A DNA stretch of 39,491 nt, taken from positions 1 through 39,491 of the IMG/VR virus record IMGVR_UViG_3300006919_000018; one strand, written 5' to 3'. Shown here one piece after another: positions 6,424-15,874 of the stretch. Every line of letters starts with the position of its first letter. Position 1 is the stretch's first letter. This DNA is from a virus. The notes under the pieces were generated by a model. That model saw only the letters and a program-made list of their open reading frames with translations. It was not told the origin of the DNA and made no database searches. A program made the translations under genes and the position numbers.

Positions 6424-8412
6424 TTATTCCTGCAACAGCCCAGAAGCTGCACCAATCTGACCAGAGTAAAATTCGGGGCGGCGCAAGAGACTTGCCCGAG
6501 CCGCTTCATCCAGGCCGCCACGCTCAATCAACATCTGCAGAATTTCTGCCTGCCGCTGTGGGTTTGTTTCAAAAAGCATTTTTGAAAGGTCAGCCGCGCT
6601 GCGCTCATTCATCCCAGTCATGCGCGACAGAAGCTGGTTCCCCAACTCTTGTGCTGCCCCAGGGATGCTTGTCAGGCGCATAATCATTGTCGGGTCAACT
6701 CGACCATCCTTCATTAGCGCTTGGCGCTCAGCAGTCTCAGAGCCGCCCATGACCTTCCTGGCAGTCTTACTCTTTTCGACCTGCATCTTCATAAACTTTT
6801 CAAAGCGATCAAAATCTTTCTGGCTGTCAAACGCAAGCCTCAACGCCGTTCTGCGCTGGGGTGACCCGAAAACAGTCTTGGTAAAGTCGCTTGCATCAGG
6901 TGTCGTTGACGCCAGCTCTTGAACCTTTGTGATAACGCCAGTCCTGAACGCCTCTTTTTCTTCAGGCCTCATTTTGCTGACTTGGCGCATCAAATCTTTT
7001 TCGTTCTTCAATTTGAAATCTACGCCAGTGCTGTATGCGTTAGACAGCTCCATCCTGTCAGCATATTTTGCGGTTGCCTCTGCATAAGGCTCATTTAGCC
7101 CCTTGATCCTGTCGTTTATCTTATTCTTCAGGATTGTAACCTCACGACCGCGCTGAGTAACCTTGTTTGTAATCGCGTCGGTTTCGCTCTCGATTATACG
7201 GTCAAGGCCGATCTTAATTTGGTGCAGAACCTCTGTTGGGATGTAGCGCTGGCGCAGTGCATCTTCCAAGTCAGGGAGAGCCTCGCCTTTGATGTCAGCA
7301 AGTTCACGCGCCTTTTCGTAAGCGTCCTTGACTATCTTACGGTCCATAAACTCTGAGAAAGCCCGAGTTGGAAGCGAAATCTTGTTTGCCTCGTCAAACG
7401 CAGGCTTTGCGATAGCGCGCGTCTCTGCGTCAATCGCATCAATAAAGTCTTGACCGACAAAACCAGATGTCCCCGACATTTCGGTCGCAGCTTCTGATAT
7501 TTGGCCTGCCTGAGCAGCCCTACGCTCGTCAAACAAGTCCGATACAGCTTGGGTGCGCTCACTAGGAATTGCTTGGGCGCGCCAGCCTTCACGGCGCATT
7601 GTCTCGCCAAGATCTGCCAGAGTTACATCATCTAGGCCAAGGGCCTGCGCCTCTTGCAGCTTTGTCAGCGCTTCCTCTGGCGACAAACCTTGACGCTCAA
7701 GAGATTGCAATGCCCGGCGCTCAGCGACGGTTGCCGCACGCTTAGCGCCGCCAACACCCATCGCGTCAAGCAATGCTCGTCCGCCCTGAGCAATCTTTTC
7801 ACCACCGACCGATACGGCTGGCGCTGCTACGCCGCCAATCGCTGCGCCCAGCGCTGCGCCTTCTGCACGGTTTGCTAGGCCACCCTCACCGGTCCCGAAG
7901 CCAGCAATCGCACCTTCCGTCGCGCCGATCTTGGCAGCCCTTGCAAGGGTCGGGGCAAGGCGTGCAGCGGTGGCAGAGCCGACAGCCGCACCGCCGGTGC
8001 CAAAGCTGCCCAATGCAGCGGCGGCGGTTGGCAGAACAGCTCCGCCCAATTCATATCCAATAGCCCCTAACGGGTCTGCCTCTTGGTATTGACGCAACTT
8101 GCCGCGAATATCCTCTAATGTTTGAGAATATCCCTCACCATCGCCCAAGCCTGTAGCCGCACCAAGTGCCGACATCGGGTTGCGCAAAGCTGCCTCAATC
8201 TCATCGGCAAAACCAAGCGTCAAGCCTTGGGCCGCAGCACGAGTGCGCGCCCAGTCTGGTATTTCCTGCTGCAATTTTTCTTGGCTTGCAGCGCCCTCTG
8301 CCTGAGCCTGCTCAGAAATCTTGGCCACATACGCATCCTGCTGTTCCCTAGACAAATCCTTAAACTCGTCTGGAACCTCAACAACGCCCACACCCTCGAT
8401 GCGAATTTTCAT
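6424..8412 (-). CDS. Large internal virion / DNA-ejection protein
   Basis: 662 aa; ATG overlaps the preceding stop (TAATG). Residues about 55-215 are rich in Gly and Ala with hydrophobic stretches (GGAVLPTAAAALGSFGTGG and similar), resembling membrane-active ejection proteins. The rest is strongly helical and charged, with RRALQSLERQGLSPEEALTKL and long Lys/Glu helices. No enzymatic motif was recognised. Its place between the lytic transglycosylase protein and the portal matches the internal core proteins that podoviruses eject ahead of their DNA to build a conduit across the envelope. The role is inferred from composition and context. Confidence 0.75.
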   Translation of the reverse strand: MKIRIEGVGVVEVPDEFKDLSREQQDAYVAKISEQAQAEGAASQEKLQQEIPDWARTRAAAQGLTLGFADEIEAALRNPMSALGAATGLGDGEGYSQTLEDIRGKLRQYQEADPLGAIGYELGGAVLPTAAAALGSFGTGGAAVGSATAARLAPTLARAAKIGATEGAIAGFGTGEGGLANRAEGAALGAAIGGVAAPAVSVGGEKIAQGGRALLDAMGVGGAKRAATVAERRALQSLERQGLSPEEALTKLQEAQALGLDDVTLADLGETMRREGWRAQAIPSERTQAVSDLFDERRAAQAGQISEAATEMSGTSGFVGQDFIDAIDAETRAIAKPAFDEANKISLPTRAFSEFMDRKIVKDAYEKARELADIKGEALPDLEDALRQRYIPTEVLHQIKIGLDRIIESETDAITNKVTQRGREVTILKNKINDRIKGLNEPYAEATAKYADRMELSNAYSTGVDFKLKNEKDLMRQVSKMRPEEKEAFRTGVITKVQELASTTPDASDFTKTVFGSPQRRTALRLAFDSQKDFDRFEKFMKMQVEKSKTARKVMGGSETAERQALMKDGRVDPTMIMRLTSIPGAAQELGNQLLSRMTGMNERSAADLSKMLFETNPQRQAEILQMLIERGGLDEAARASLLRRPEFYSGQIGAASGLLQE

Positions 8413-9932
8413 TAGTCAACAACCTCCCAAGTCGGGGCATATTGTGGAATTTTGGCGTCTGGCAGGTTATAGCGCTCACGACGAGTGCGGATTGCCCGCT
8501 CGCGTAGTTGACGGGCGCGTTCGTTAATCCTTTGCAACTTTTCAATTGCAGCATAGGCTTCTGCAGTCGTCCTAGCGCCGCCAAGTTCATCCATTGCGCG
8601 CTGAGCGTCGCCCTCTGTCTGAACGCCTTTATTGAGGCGCAGGCTTTCGTTTACAAGACGTGTCTTAAATGTTTCGTAATCTTCCCTGGCGCGGGCAACT
8701 TTTTCGTTAGCTTCACCGAAACCTATTGACCCTAGGCCGCCAGAAATAAAGCCGCCGACACCAAATTTAAGCGGCCCTTCAAATTCTCCGGTTTTTTCAT
8801 TGAACCCGAACAGTCTTTCCATTCTGGCGGTTTCAGCGGTAATCATGTCGATGGCGCTGAGCGCGTCAAAATCAGTTTCTTCGGCCTTTTGCGCAGTAGT
8901 TGGAAGCCCCTTGCGAATGCGCTCAGCCTCTCGCCCTTGCTCCAGAGACTGACGCTCAGCGTCAATTACTGCCTGGTTTGGAGTTACCACTGGCTGACCA
9001 TCTACATAAGTCGTGGTGTATTTGCCGTTAGCAATAACTTCAGGCCGACGCGGGCCAAGCTGCTGCGCAATCGCTTGCCCTGCTGCGGTTGGAGACAAGC
9101 GCATTGATAAAGCGTATGCCGTCTGGTAGTCCCCTCGCGCCATGGCTTCAGACGCCTGCTGAGCAAGGGCCATCTTTTCCTTGTCTTTGGCAAACTTTAA
9201 AGCCTCTGAGCCGGAGAAAATGCCAGCCCTTACAAGATCCCCAGCGCCAGGCGCAATTTTATCCAATGCATCAGCAGTAGCATTGCGTTGAGCCTTTTCC
9301 TTCCGCTCAGCCCGACGCTCTTTCATTTGCGCAGATAAAACTGGAGCCAAGTTGGGGTCTGGGTTAAGGCGCATGCTGTTAAGAGCCATGGCCAGCGCTG
9401 CCATCCTGTCTGGATCGCTAAACAAGTTGCCTAGCAAGCCGCGAGACTGCTCAGGCTGTTGGCCTTGCGATTGCGCCATTGCGCCTTGCGCGATCTGATC
9501 GGGTGTCACAGTCCCGCCTCCTTTGCCTAATGCTGCCATCGTGTCGGTAGCTACCTCTGCGCCACTGCCAACGCTGCCAAGAATTTTTCGAACATAGTTT
9601 TGAGTTTCACGATAAGGGGGGATCCCGCCATACTTGCTCACCGCGCCAGGGCCAGCATTGTATGCCGCCAACGCCGTTCCCCAGTCACCAAACTTGTTAT
9701 ATTGCTGAGACAAATAGCGGGCAGAACCTTCAAGATTTTGAGCCGGGTCGAGCGGGTCTACGCCAAGTTCTTTGGCTGTCCCTGGCATAAGTTGCCCTAA
9801 ACCAATGGCCCCAGCGTCGCTAACAACACTAGGCCTCCAAGCACTTTCTTGTGTTATCTGCGCAAGAAACAGATCGACGGGGATATTGTATCTCCGCGCT
9901 GTTTCTATTGCCATTTGACGATAGTCAATCAT
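8412..9932 (-). CDS. Virion lytic transglycosylase (SLT domain) / ejection protein
   Basis: 506 aa. Residues 1-115 are a soluble-lytic-transglycosylase domain: catalytic Glu29 in [18 protein letters not shown] at 44-53 and AAYNAGPG at 89-96. The enzyme cleaves MurNAc-GlcNAc bonds with anhydro ring formation, opening a local hole in peptidoglycan during DNA entry. The remaining 390 residues are helical, Ala/Arg/Glu-rich and without recognised motifs, which suits an internal virion protein. The start overlaps the upstream stop (TAATG), and the end overlaps the next ejection gene, so the group is co-translated. Confidence 0.92.
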   Translation of the reverse strand: MIDYRQMAIETARRYNIPVDLFLAQITQESAWRPSVVSDAGAIGLGQLMPGTAKELGVDPLDPAQNLEGSARYLSQQYNKFGDWGTALAAYNAGPGAVSKYGGIPPYRETQNYVRKILGSVGSGAEVATDTMAALGKGGGTVTPDQIAQGAMAQSQGQQPEQSRGLLGNLFSDPDRMAALAMALNSMRLNPDPNLAPVLSAQMKERRAERKEKAQRNATADALDKIAPGAGDLVRAGIFSGSEALKFAKDKEKMALAQQASEAMARGDYQTAYALSMRLSPTAAGQAIAQQLGPRRPEVIANGKYTTTYVDGQPVVTPNQAVIDAERQSLEQGREAERIRKGLPTTAQKAEETDFDALSAIDMITAETARMERLFGFNEKTGEFEGPLKFGVGGFISGGLGSIGFGEANEKVARAREDYETFKTRLVNESLRLNKGVQTEGDAQRAMDELGGARTTAEAYAAIEKLQRINERARQLRERAIRTRRERYNLPDAKIPQYAPTWEVVD

Positions 9933-10975
9933 TACGCAGCCACCAGTTCACTCTTCAGTCCAGCATAGTTGACGCGTAGGTAGCCATCGTCACCACGGAT
10001 AACCAGATGCGGGTGCGTTTCCTGCAGCTCGTCGGCCATTACGCCGAAGCCTGGCTGGTTTGGGTTTCCAACGCGCTTGCCCTCTTCATTCCAATCCCAG
10101 CTATAGAATTTGATACCTTTAGCCTCGCCTTCCGGCTTGATATTGGTTTTCAAGCGACGGTCAGATTTTGCGTATGCCGTGGCCGCCAATGTCAGATAGT
10201 CAAACAGGCCGGGCTGTTTTGTTGACGTCTGCGTCTGCGGAACAGGCGTCACGCCAATGGCTTGGTTCATGTAACCAAGAGACTGCGCGGGCTGCCCGGC
10301 AAACTGGCCAAACTGACCACGAGCTGCGTCAATCAACGATTGCTGCAAAAGCTGCTGCTGCGCGCCCTGTTTTGCTTGCTGGTCTTGGATTTGCTGACCA
10401 AAGCCAAAGCCAAGGTTTGCAAGGTTGCCCATCTGCCCTGCTGCCTGCAAACCAAGTTGCTGTTGCTGCTGAGCTGCACCAAGAGCCTGGCTAAATCCTT
10501 GCTGCTGCAGGTTGGCAAATGTCTGCGCGCCCTGGCGAGCAAAGCCTTCATTTGTCAGAGCCTCTGCAACGCCATGACGAGAACCGCCAAACGCGCCAGC
10601 CTGCGTTGCTTGCTGGCCGGTGGTGTTGATTGCCATCTGCCGCTGACGCTCAAGATCTTGCAGCGTTTGCCCCGTCACCATGTTGGTGTATGGGTTCATG
10701 AAGCGGCCAATGTTCGGGCCTGCCGCTGCCGCGCCAGTGCCAGCCAGTGCTGCGTTGTATGCGCCAGCAGACTGCTGGTAGACGTTGGGAGCGCCGGTCG
10801 CAGTGGGGGCTTTTGGCATTTGGGTTGGCTGCCCGACAGGCTGCCCGATTTGATTGCTGCCAAATGGAATTGCTGGCTGCGTAGTCATGCCGCGATTAGG
10901 ATCATAATTAGCAGGAAGCTGCCCAGCGTTGGGAACAATCTGCCTGATTGCGTTCATTGATGCTGCGCCTGCCAT
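9932..10975 (-). CDS. Gln-rich virion protein with C-terminal S74 chaperone domain
   Basis: 347 aa. Residues 1-100 are Pro/Ala/Gly-rich; 100-240 are extremely Gln/Gly/Ala-rich helices. The C-terminus from 271 is a compact Peptidase_S74 (intramolecular chaperone) domain: SDRRLKTNI with the Ser271-Lys276 pair at the spacing of the known catalytic dyad, then GFGVMADEL and [10 protein letters not shown]. In fibres this domain trimerises the protein and cuts itself off. Here it ends only 77 residues after the Ser, short for the family, so cleavage is uncertain. The start could instead be the ATG at 10957. It sits with the ejection genes rather than the fibre genes. Confidence 0.8.
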   Translation of the reverse strand: MAGAASMNAIRQIVPNAGQLPANYDPNRGMTTQPAIPFGSNQIGQPVGQPTQMPKAPTATGAPNVYQQSAGAYNAALAGTGAAAAGPNIGRFMNPYTNMVTGQTLQDLERQRQMAINTTGQQATQAGAFGGSRHGVAEALTNEGFARQGAQTFANLQQQGFSQALGAAQQQQQLGLQAAGQMGNLANLGFGFGQQIQDQQAKQGAQQQLLQQSLIDAARGQFGQFAGQPAQSLGYMNQAIGVTPVPQTQTSTKQPGLFDYLTLAATAYAKSDRRLKTNIKPEGEAKGIKFYSWDWNEEGKRVGNPNQPGFGVMADELQETHPHLVIRGDDGYLRVNYAGLKSELVAA

Positions 10976-10976
10976 T

Positions 10977-11489
10977 TTATCGCCCCCACATATCGCGAAC
11001 TGTCATGCCGCGCGACTTCATTTCTTCGGTAAGCCCCATCCGTCGCTCTTGGTCGGTTAGAGTTGATGGAGATGCTGCAGGTGCTGCTGGGCCAGGTGAC
11101 GCCGCAGAACCACCAGGTCCGCCGATAAATAATGCGTTTCTGGCCGCATATGTCGTGGGATCATACTGAGCGTAAAGATTGCGAGCCTGCTCATAAATCG
11201 GGAAGTCGCTGTAGCCAGTGATCCCGCCAGCAAATTGCTGCGGAGTTGGCATGCCCTCAGTGCCGGTCAAATTGCTTCCAGCCATTCCGAATGCACCGGC
11301 GGCTTGTCCAGTGTTCTGCATGGATGCAAGCTGCATCGGAGTCAGGGCAGCCGCTGACGGTCCCATCCAAGGCATGAAATCAAGTTGCTGAACATCCTTA
11401 GCCCTAGCCAAATTCTCTTTGGCCGGGCCTTCTAGCCACTCTGGAATTTTTTGAGACTGCGTATTGCTTCCGCCTTTACCGCCGCTCAT
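10977..11489 (-). CDS. Virion-associated protein, function unknown
   Basis: 170 aa, overlapping the upstream gene by four bases (ATGA). It starts with a Gly/Ser-rich tail and QKIPEWLEGPAKENLARAKDV. A Met/Ala/Gly-rich middle (TPMQLASMQNTGQAAGAFGMAG) follows, then a Pro/Ala linker and a charged C-terminus. The opening motif recurs in aquatic podoviruses next to Gln-rich S74-bearing proteins, which suggests a joint role in the internal virion complex. No enzyme or fold was recognised. Confidence 0.7.
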   Translation of the reverse strand: MSGGKGGSNTQSQKIPEWLEGPAKENLARAKDVQQLDFMPWMGPSAAALTPMQLASMQNTGQAAGAFGMAGSNLTGTEGMPTPQQFAGGITGYSDFPIYEQARNLYAQYDPTTYAARNALFIGGPGGSAASPGPAAPAASPSTLTDQERRMGLTEEMKSRGMTVRDMWGR

Positions 11490-11845
11490 GCGCTTTTCTC
11501 CATCACGTAAAGGGTTGGCTTAAAGCCGAATTTACCCATCAGTTTCATCCAGCCCTTACGGCCCGCCAGCGTCATGCCTGTGCAACCTATGCCTTCGCCC
11601 CACCGCCATGCGCTGTCAATCATCTCAAAAAGTTCTTTGCGCTTACCTGAACCCAAGAAAACATGAAGAACTTTTTTGCGAGGGTAACATATTACCTCGG
11701 TAATGGCCACTGTTTCGCCATTCGCCCACATCTGCATGCGGCCATCGGCTACTGCATCCACAACATCTTGGAAAAGATGAGTGCCGCCGCTGTATTTCAA
11801 GGCAGCCTCAATCTTATCCTTGTAGTCGTGAATATTTGGTATCAC
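11486..11845 (-). CDS. GNAT-like internal virion protein (T7 gp13-like)
   Basis: 119 aa from a GTG start that shares GTGA with the preceding stop. The layout resembles the acetyltransferase-like fold seen in small podovirus proteins such as T7 gp13. A strand pair (ETVAITEVICYPRKKVLHVFL) is followed by a helix with GSGKRKELFEMID, and a C-terminal GWMKLMGKFGFKPTLYVMEK matches the usual Gly-Phe then beta-strand ending. A clean acetyl-CoA loop is not visible, so it may have lost catalysis. It neighbours the ejection genes, which fits an internal virion role. The fold is inferred by pattern. Confidence 0.55.
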   Translation of the reverse strand: MIPNIHDYKDKIEAALKYSGGTHLFQDVVDAVADGRMQMWANGETVAITEVICYPRKKVLHVFLGSGKRKELFEMIDSAWRWGEGIGCTGMTLAGRKGWMKLMGKFGFKPTLYVMEKSA

Positions 11846-12504
11846 GCCCTAATCCTCGTTATCGACAGCGAAGTTGATGGCGCTGCCGGAGCATACGCCG
11901 TAGCCGCTGTCGCTTGCAAAAAGCCAGACGTGCTATCCACTGCCCACATTGGTTCAAGATAATCGCCCGCGCTGACCTGAAATATCGCCATGCGAGAAAT
12001 CACTGTCGTGGCATCGTTTTGATGCAGATTAACAACCATTGTGCTGCCCGGCACGTCAGTCCCGTTGATGCGCGGCCAAAACCGAAACGAAACAGTGCTA
12101 GATGATGTTGACGTTACCTGAGCCGAGAACGCCAGAAGATACGTGCCACCCTCCTCGAACACGATCCGCTCAGGGTTGGTTCCATCGAGCGAAATGCCGT
12201 CAGCCATTGTTGGTGTGTCGTAGGTGATCGCGTATGCAGTGCTTGCGGCAGCGGCTGTCACATCATTGTCTTGGCCAAGAAAGGCATAGCCATCAGCCAG
12301 CACGATTTGCCGCCACTCGCCATCTTTCGCAACAACAGGGTAGCCGTTTACGTTGTCATACAAAATGACGCCGTTCTCGGTGGCGCGGGCATCGCTATCC
12401 TTATACGCCAGACGTGATGCCACGCGGCGCAGATATGTTACTACATTCTGCGCCCACACAGTCAGATCGACAGTGACAGGGGGCGGGTTGTATCCGTAAC
12501 TCAC
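11842..12504 (-). CDS. Tail-associated beta-sandwich protein
   Basis: 220 aa from a GTG start overlapping the tail hub stop (GTGA). Residues 1-80 hold a helical start and a short beta region with DNVNGYPVVAKDGEWRQIVL. Residues 100-220 are beta-rich with GGTYLLAFSAQVTS, SFRFWPRINGTDVPGS and AGDYLEPMWAVD, the strand pattern of C1q/TNF-like jelly rolls common in phage appendages. Such modules often bind surface sugars or decorate tails. The exact role is unknown. Confidence 0.65.
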   Translation of the reverse strand: MSYGYNPPPVTVDLTVWAQNVVTYLRRVASRLAYKDSDARATENGVILYDNVNGYPVVAKDGEWRQIVLADGYAFLGQDNDVTAAAASTAYAITYDTPTMADGISLDGTNPERIVFEEGGTYLLAFSAQVTSTSSSTVSFRFWPRINGTDVPGSTMVVNLHQNDATTVISRMAIFQVSAGDYLEPMWAVDSTSGFLQATAATAYAPAAPSTSLSITRIRA

Positions 12505-13994
12505 CGCTTGCCCCCTGCCATTGCGTCGAGGCGCATAATGCCAACCCGCCAGTCGGCGCTGCGCTCAGCGTCAATGCGCATCCTGATCTGCCGCCCAGTA
12601 AATCGCACTGGCGTCGGGTTTGCCATGCTGTATGGGCCATAGCTGCGCTCAACGTCATTTGGGTGGAAGCGCGTCTTGAATGTGGCAGACACGTCGCCCT
12701 GCGTCTTTTCATCAGGGTAAAGCATGGTGGCCTTCAGCACGTTGTCGCCGTTGTCCAAGCTAATCGGGCCGCTTTCTGCGAATATGCTTGCGCCATCGTA
12801 AAGGCTGCCGACCTCATGCACAAACGTATCGCCGCTTGCGTCTGCCATGATCGGCTTTTTAAACACGCCCTGATCTACGCCAGAAGTGCGCGACAGCGAC
12901 CCAATAGACCAGTGCTGCTCTTTGTAGCTGTAGGCTACATATTTGTCGATTTCAGATGACGTTGCGGACTGATAGAACCACCAGATTTCATTGTAAGCCT
13001 GATTGGCGACAGCGAATATCTTTGACTGCTGCTGCACGTTCATATCGTTGAAAACGTAGTCCGACACCTCGCACGGGATGTCCACAACAGCGCCACCGCT
13101 ATATGCAAAAAAGCCACGACGCCCCATCCAGAACACGCCTTCGTCAACGGTGGCAGCAGCCTTGCGGCTAATTGCGCCGCATGACGAACCAACACGTTGA
13201 AATGAGTAAATAAATTGCCCACCAATATATGTCGCCGAATGGGCATCCATATCCGTCAGAATAAGAGCCTGCCCGCGCGTGCGGATGCCCTGCATGATCT
13301 GGCCATTGGTCTGCAACTCAATGTCGCCAGCTTCGTTTGTTGTCGCGGCTGTCCACGTTGTGTTGTCTTCTCGATCTGACCAGATAATGCGCCGTGGGTT
13401 TGGATTACTCTCGCCAGACTTCTTACCGCCAAGCGCAAACAGAAAACGCTCTTCCGTCACCATTAGGCCAGAGTTGTCAGTGGGAGCATTTGCAATGGCC
13501 GATGCCTGACTGGACGTTAAATCCCATTCCCACAGCGTTCCGTCAGCCGTTGAGCATGCCACCAACCTCTCTCCCCAGCTATCCATAGACCACGTGGTGC
13601 TTTCGCCAAATGACCCAGAAGGTGTGGCAGTTGCTGTTTGATACGCACCAGCGCCATACACCCCAGAACCGTAGCCAGTTTGTTGTGCTGCGTTGACTGA
13701 ACCAGCCGTTAGGCCAGTCGGAGTAATGTCGGTGACTAAACCGCTTTCTAGGGCGGCATACAGCTTGTTGTAGGAGCCAGTGGCAATGCGCTTGTCACCA
13801 GACAAACTGCGCCACGCAAGCATGCCCCTAATCGGGCTGCTGTCGATTGAGATGAAATCTTCCCACCCGCCGACAGGGCGCATGGTGTTTTCTGTCCAGC
13901 GCACGAGATTAGCATCGCGCCAGCGGTTGCTTGCCTCGAACTCGGTGCCGTTGCGGTAGATGCCCGCTGGCAGTTTAAGCGGGATCAGTGTCAT
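12501..13994 (-). CDS. Tail hub / nozzle beta-propeller protein
   Basis: 497 aa. The N-terminal PLKLPAGIYRNGTEFEASNRWRDANLVRW and GGWEDF stretches match the start of podovirus tail-hub proteins of the P22 gp10 / packaged-DNA stabilisation type. Repeated blade-like segments follow (TTWSMDSWGERLVACSTADGTLWEWD, RRIIWSDREDNTTWTAA, GVFWMGRRGFFAYSGG). In that family a hexamer closes the tail channel after packaging. The position between adaptor/fibre genes and ejection genes agrees. Whether it is closer to P22 gp10 or to T7 gp12 needs structure prediction. Confidence 0.8.
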   Translation of the reverse strand: MTLIPLKLPAGIYRNGTEFEASNRWRDANLVRWTENTMRPVGGWEDFISIDSSPIRGMLAWRSLSGDKRIATGSYNKLYAALESGLVTDITPTGLTAGSVNAAQQTGYGSGVYGAGAYQTATATPSGSFGESTTWSMDSWGERLVACSTADGTLWEWDLTSSQASAIANAPTDNSGLMVTEERFLFALGGKKSGESNPNPRRIIWSDREDNTTWTAATTNEAGDIELQTNGQIMQGIRTRGQALILTDMDAHSATYIGGQFIYSFQRVGSSCGAISRKAAATVDEGVFWMGRRGFFAYSGGAVVDIPCEVSDYVFNDMNVQQQSKIFAVANQAYNEIWWFYQSATSSEIDKYVAYSYKEQHWSIGSLSRTSGVDQGVFKKPIMADASGDTFVHEVGSLYDGASIFAESGPISLDNGDNVLKATMLYPDEKTQGDVSATFKTRFHPNDVERSYGPYSMANPTPVRFTGRQIRMRIDAERSADWRVGIMRLDAMAGGKR

Positions 13995-13998
13995 TGGT

Positions 13999-14673
13999 TT
14001 ACGCCTTCATGATGTAGGCCAGAGCATAGTAGGGCGGCAGGTTGGCGTTGGTTCCTGACGAACCGCTTGAGGCCGTGGTGCCGCTGAATGTGTGGCTGTG
14101 GTCGCCTGCGGATAGCGCCTTCTGGCCGTTATACATAGTCGTCGGCACACCGTTACTGTCCGTCCGCACACCACCACCTGACGCAGGGCCATCGTCAATG
14201 CTGCTTGCGTTAAGATACAGGCTATGCTCGTGCGCGCCAGTGGTGTTGGTGGTGCCGCTGTAAGTGTGAGTGTGTTCTACAACAATCGCGTCTGCACTGC
14301 CGCCATTTGCGTCAACTGCGTAAGTGTTGCCAGCGCCTACCACAAAGCGATCTGTCAGGTTTGGAGTGCCGTTGTTGCCATCACATAGATGCCAGCCGCT
14401 GGGAATGCTGGCTACGCTGCCTTTCCACATGATGATGCCGCCAGATGGGACGTAGTGCGTCGATGCGGTGTTCAACTCAGAAGTGGTGGCCGTAACCCCA
14501 TCCAGCACGTTCAACTCAGCAGCGGTTGCTGTGATCGCTTCCAGCTTTTGAATGTCTGTGCTGTCAACCGTTCCCAGAACAGCCGCAAGGTTGTCCCAGT
14601 TAGAATTTAGGGTGTTGCCCCATGTGTCAGTCGAAGCGCCGACAGTCGGCTTGGTGTATGAGAGTGTAGCCAT
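13999..14673 (-). CDS. Tail fibre or tip with phage collar domain
   Basis: 224 aa. The N-terminus (TLSYTKPTVGASTDTWGNTLNSNWDNL) is a common virion-attachment motif. It is followed by paired AAELNVLDGVTATTSELN units. Residues 76-224 form a collar/MdpB-type domain: VPSGGIIMWKGSVASIPSGW, LCDGNNGTPNLTDRFVVG and the terminal LPPYYALAYIMKA. Histidine pairs (EHTHTYSG, AHEHSLY, DHSHTFSG) lie in the loops, where related fibres coordinate metal in a trimer. A receptor-contact role is likely. It overlaps the upstream Ala/Ser-coil gene by one base. Confidence 0.82.
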   Translation of the reverse strand: MATLSYTKPTVGASTDTWGNTLNSNWDNLAAVLGTVDSTDIQKLEAITATAAELNVLDGVTATTSELNTASTHYVPSGGIIMWKGSVASIPSGWHLCDGNNGTPNLTDRFVVGAGNTYAVDANGGSADAIVVEHTHTYSGTTNTTGAHEHSLYLNASSIDDGPASGGGVRTDSNGVPTTMYNGQKALSAGDHSHTFSGTTASSGSSGTNANLPPYYALAYIMKA

Positions 14674-15626
14674 TATGCAGCCTCAATCCAGTTTTCCGTT
14701 GTGTCAGCCTGCGGCACCCATATCTCGCTGGTGTCGTCCTGCTGAACCCAAATTTCGGACGTGTTCGGTTGATCTTCCCACGTCTTGATAAGTCTCGCGG
14801 TCACTATAGCAGAAATTGACGCAGATGCACTAACTGGCGTCGAAGCCCCCGCGCTGGCCAAAAACTCGCTGCTTGCGGCAATGCTTGCGCTCGTGACGGA
14901 CGTGACGCCAGCGGATGCGGTAGCGCCAGACCGTGCGTCGATCCCAGCAAATGCGGCGCGTATGCGGGCGTAAGCAGCAGCAACCGATGTGTTAGATGAA
15001 ACGATGCCGCGAGAAATAGCAAAGCGTTTGCCTGCCGCTTGCACTGTAGAAGTGGCAGAGATTGCAGCAGATGCGTTGGCGATGCGCTTGGCCGATGCAG
15101 ATGTTGCCGCCGAGCCAGAAGCGGTTGCAGATACATCAACAACCGATTGGGCAGACGCCGAAGAAGCCGATGTTGCCGAGATGCCTGCGGATGTAATTTG
15201 CAGCCGGGCAACGCTCGCCTGCGTCGTGGCAGAGGCAGAAGCCTGAGCGTCAACCGTTTTAACCGCCGTGGCGCTCACAGAGGCCGCCACAGAGGCGCTT
15301 GACGTTGCTGACACAGATGCAGTGCTAAACGCTACAACAGACGCTGTGGAAGCCGCTGTAGCGCTGCCAGACACATTTCGTGCTGCTACGCTGTCTGCGG
15401 CTGTTGTCGATGCCGCAGAAACGGTTGCGCTAATGCTGACCAGCGTGGCAGTGGTTGCCGACGCTGTGGCTGTGGATGCAGCCGATACTGCCGCAGAAGA
15501 TTGCCTTGTTGCACCTGCAACCGCCGAAACGGTAGCAGACGCAGAGACGCTGGCGCTGGCTTCAACAACTACCGCAGCGAGATCGTCAGCCAGTGCCGCC
15601 GATGCGAGAGGTGAGAAGCCAAGCAT
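14673..15626 (-). CDS. Ala/Ser/Thr/Val-rich repetitive structural protein
   Basis: 317 aa, of which residues 15-275 are almost only Ala, Ser, Thr and Val in short irregular repeats such as SASATVSAV and AASTATASATTA. The last 40 residues contain three degenerate copies of an acidic-aromatic unit: NTSEIWVQQ, DTSEIWVPQ, DTTENWIEAA. No signal peptide or enzyme motif was seen. The composition suggests a thin alanine-type helical rod ending in a Trp-bearing tip. Lying among the fibre genes and overlapping the collar-fibre start, it is probably part of the adsorption apparatus. The function is unknown. Confidence 0.7.
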   Translation of the reverse strand: MLGFSPLASAALADDLAAVVVEASASVSASATVSAVAGATRQSSAAVSAASTATASATTATLVSISATVSAASTTAADSVAARNVSGSATAASTASVVAFSTASVSATSSASVAASVSATAVKTVDAQASASATTQASVARLQITSAGISATSASSASAQSVVDVSATASGSAATSASAKRIANASAAISATSTVQAAGKRFAISRGIVSSNTSVAAAYARIRAAFAGIDARSGATASAGVTSVTSASIAASSEFLASAGASTPVSASASISAIVTARLIKTWEDQPNTSEIWVQQDDTSEIWVPQADTTENWIEAA

Positions 15627-15629
15627 TTA

Positions 15630-15866
15630 TTAGCCCGCCAGTGCGGCGTTGCCCGCAGCGATAGCAGCGTCAATCGGGGTCATGTCCTCAGTGGTCCAGA
15701 AGTCAGCGTTACGCATACCTTCGAGGTGCTGCACATTACGCTGGATCACTGTGTCGTCGCCAATGTATTTGTCAGGGTTGGCGATTGCATCGTTTACGAC
15801 CCACACGCTGTCGAGACAGGCGGAGTAGTGTTTAGCAATGCGTTCTGGTGTCAATTCGTCTTCCAT
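15630..15866 (-). CDS. Small fibre-module protein, function unknown
   Basis: 78 aa from ATG 15866, chosen because GAGGT lies six bases upstream and the previous gene stops there; a start at 15893 would overlap that gene more deeply. The protein is acidic with NVQHLEGMRNADFWTTEDMTPIDAAIAAGNAAL, a pattern I associate with short phage proteins beside tail-assembly chaperones. It directly follows the chaperone-like gene. Confidence 0.65.
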   Translation of the reverse strand: MEDELTPERIAKHYSACLDSVWVVNDAIANPDKYIGDDTVIQRNVQHLEGMRNADFWTTEDMTPIDAAIAAGNAALAG

Positions 15867-15874
15867 TTCAGACC

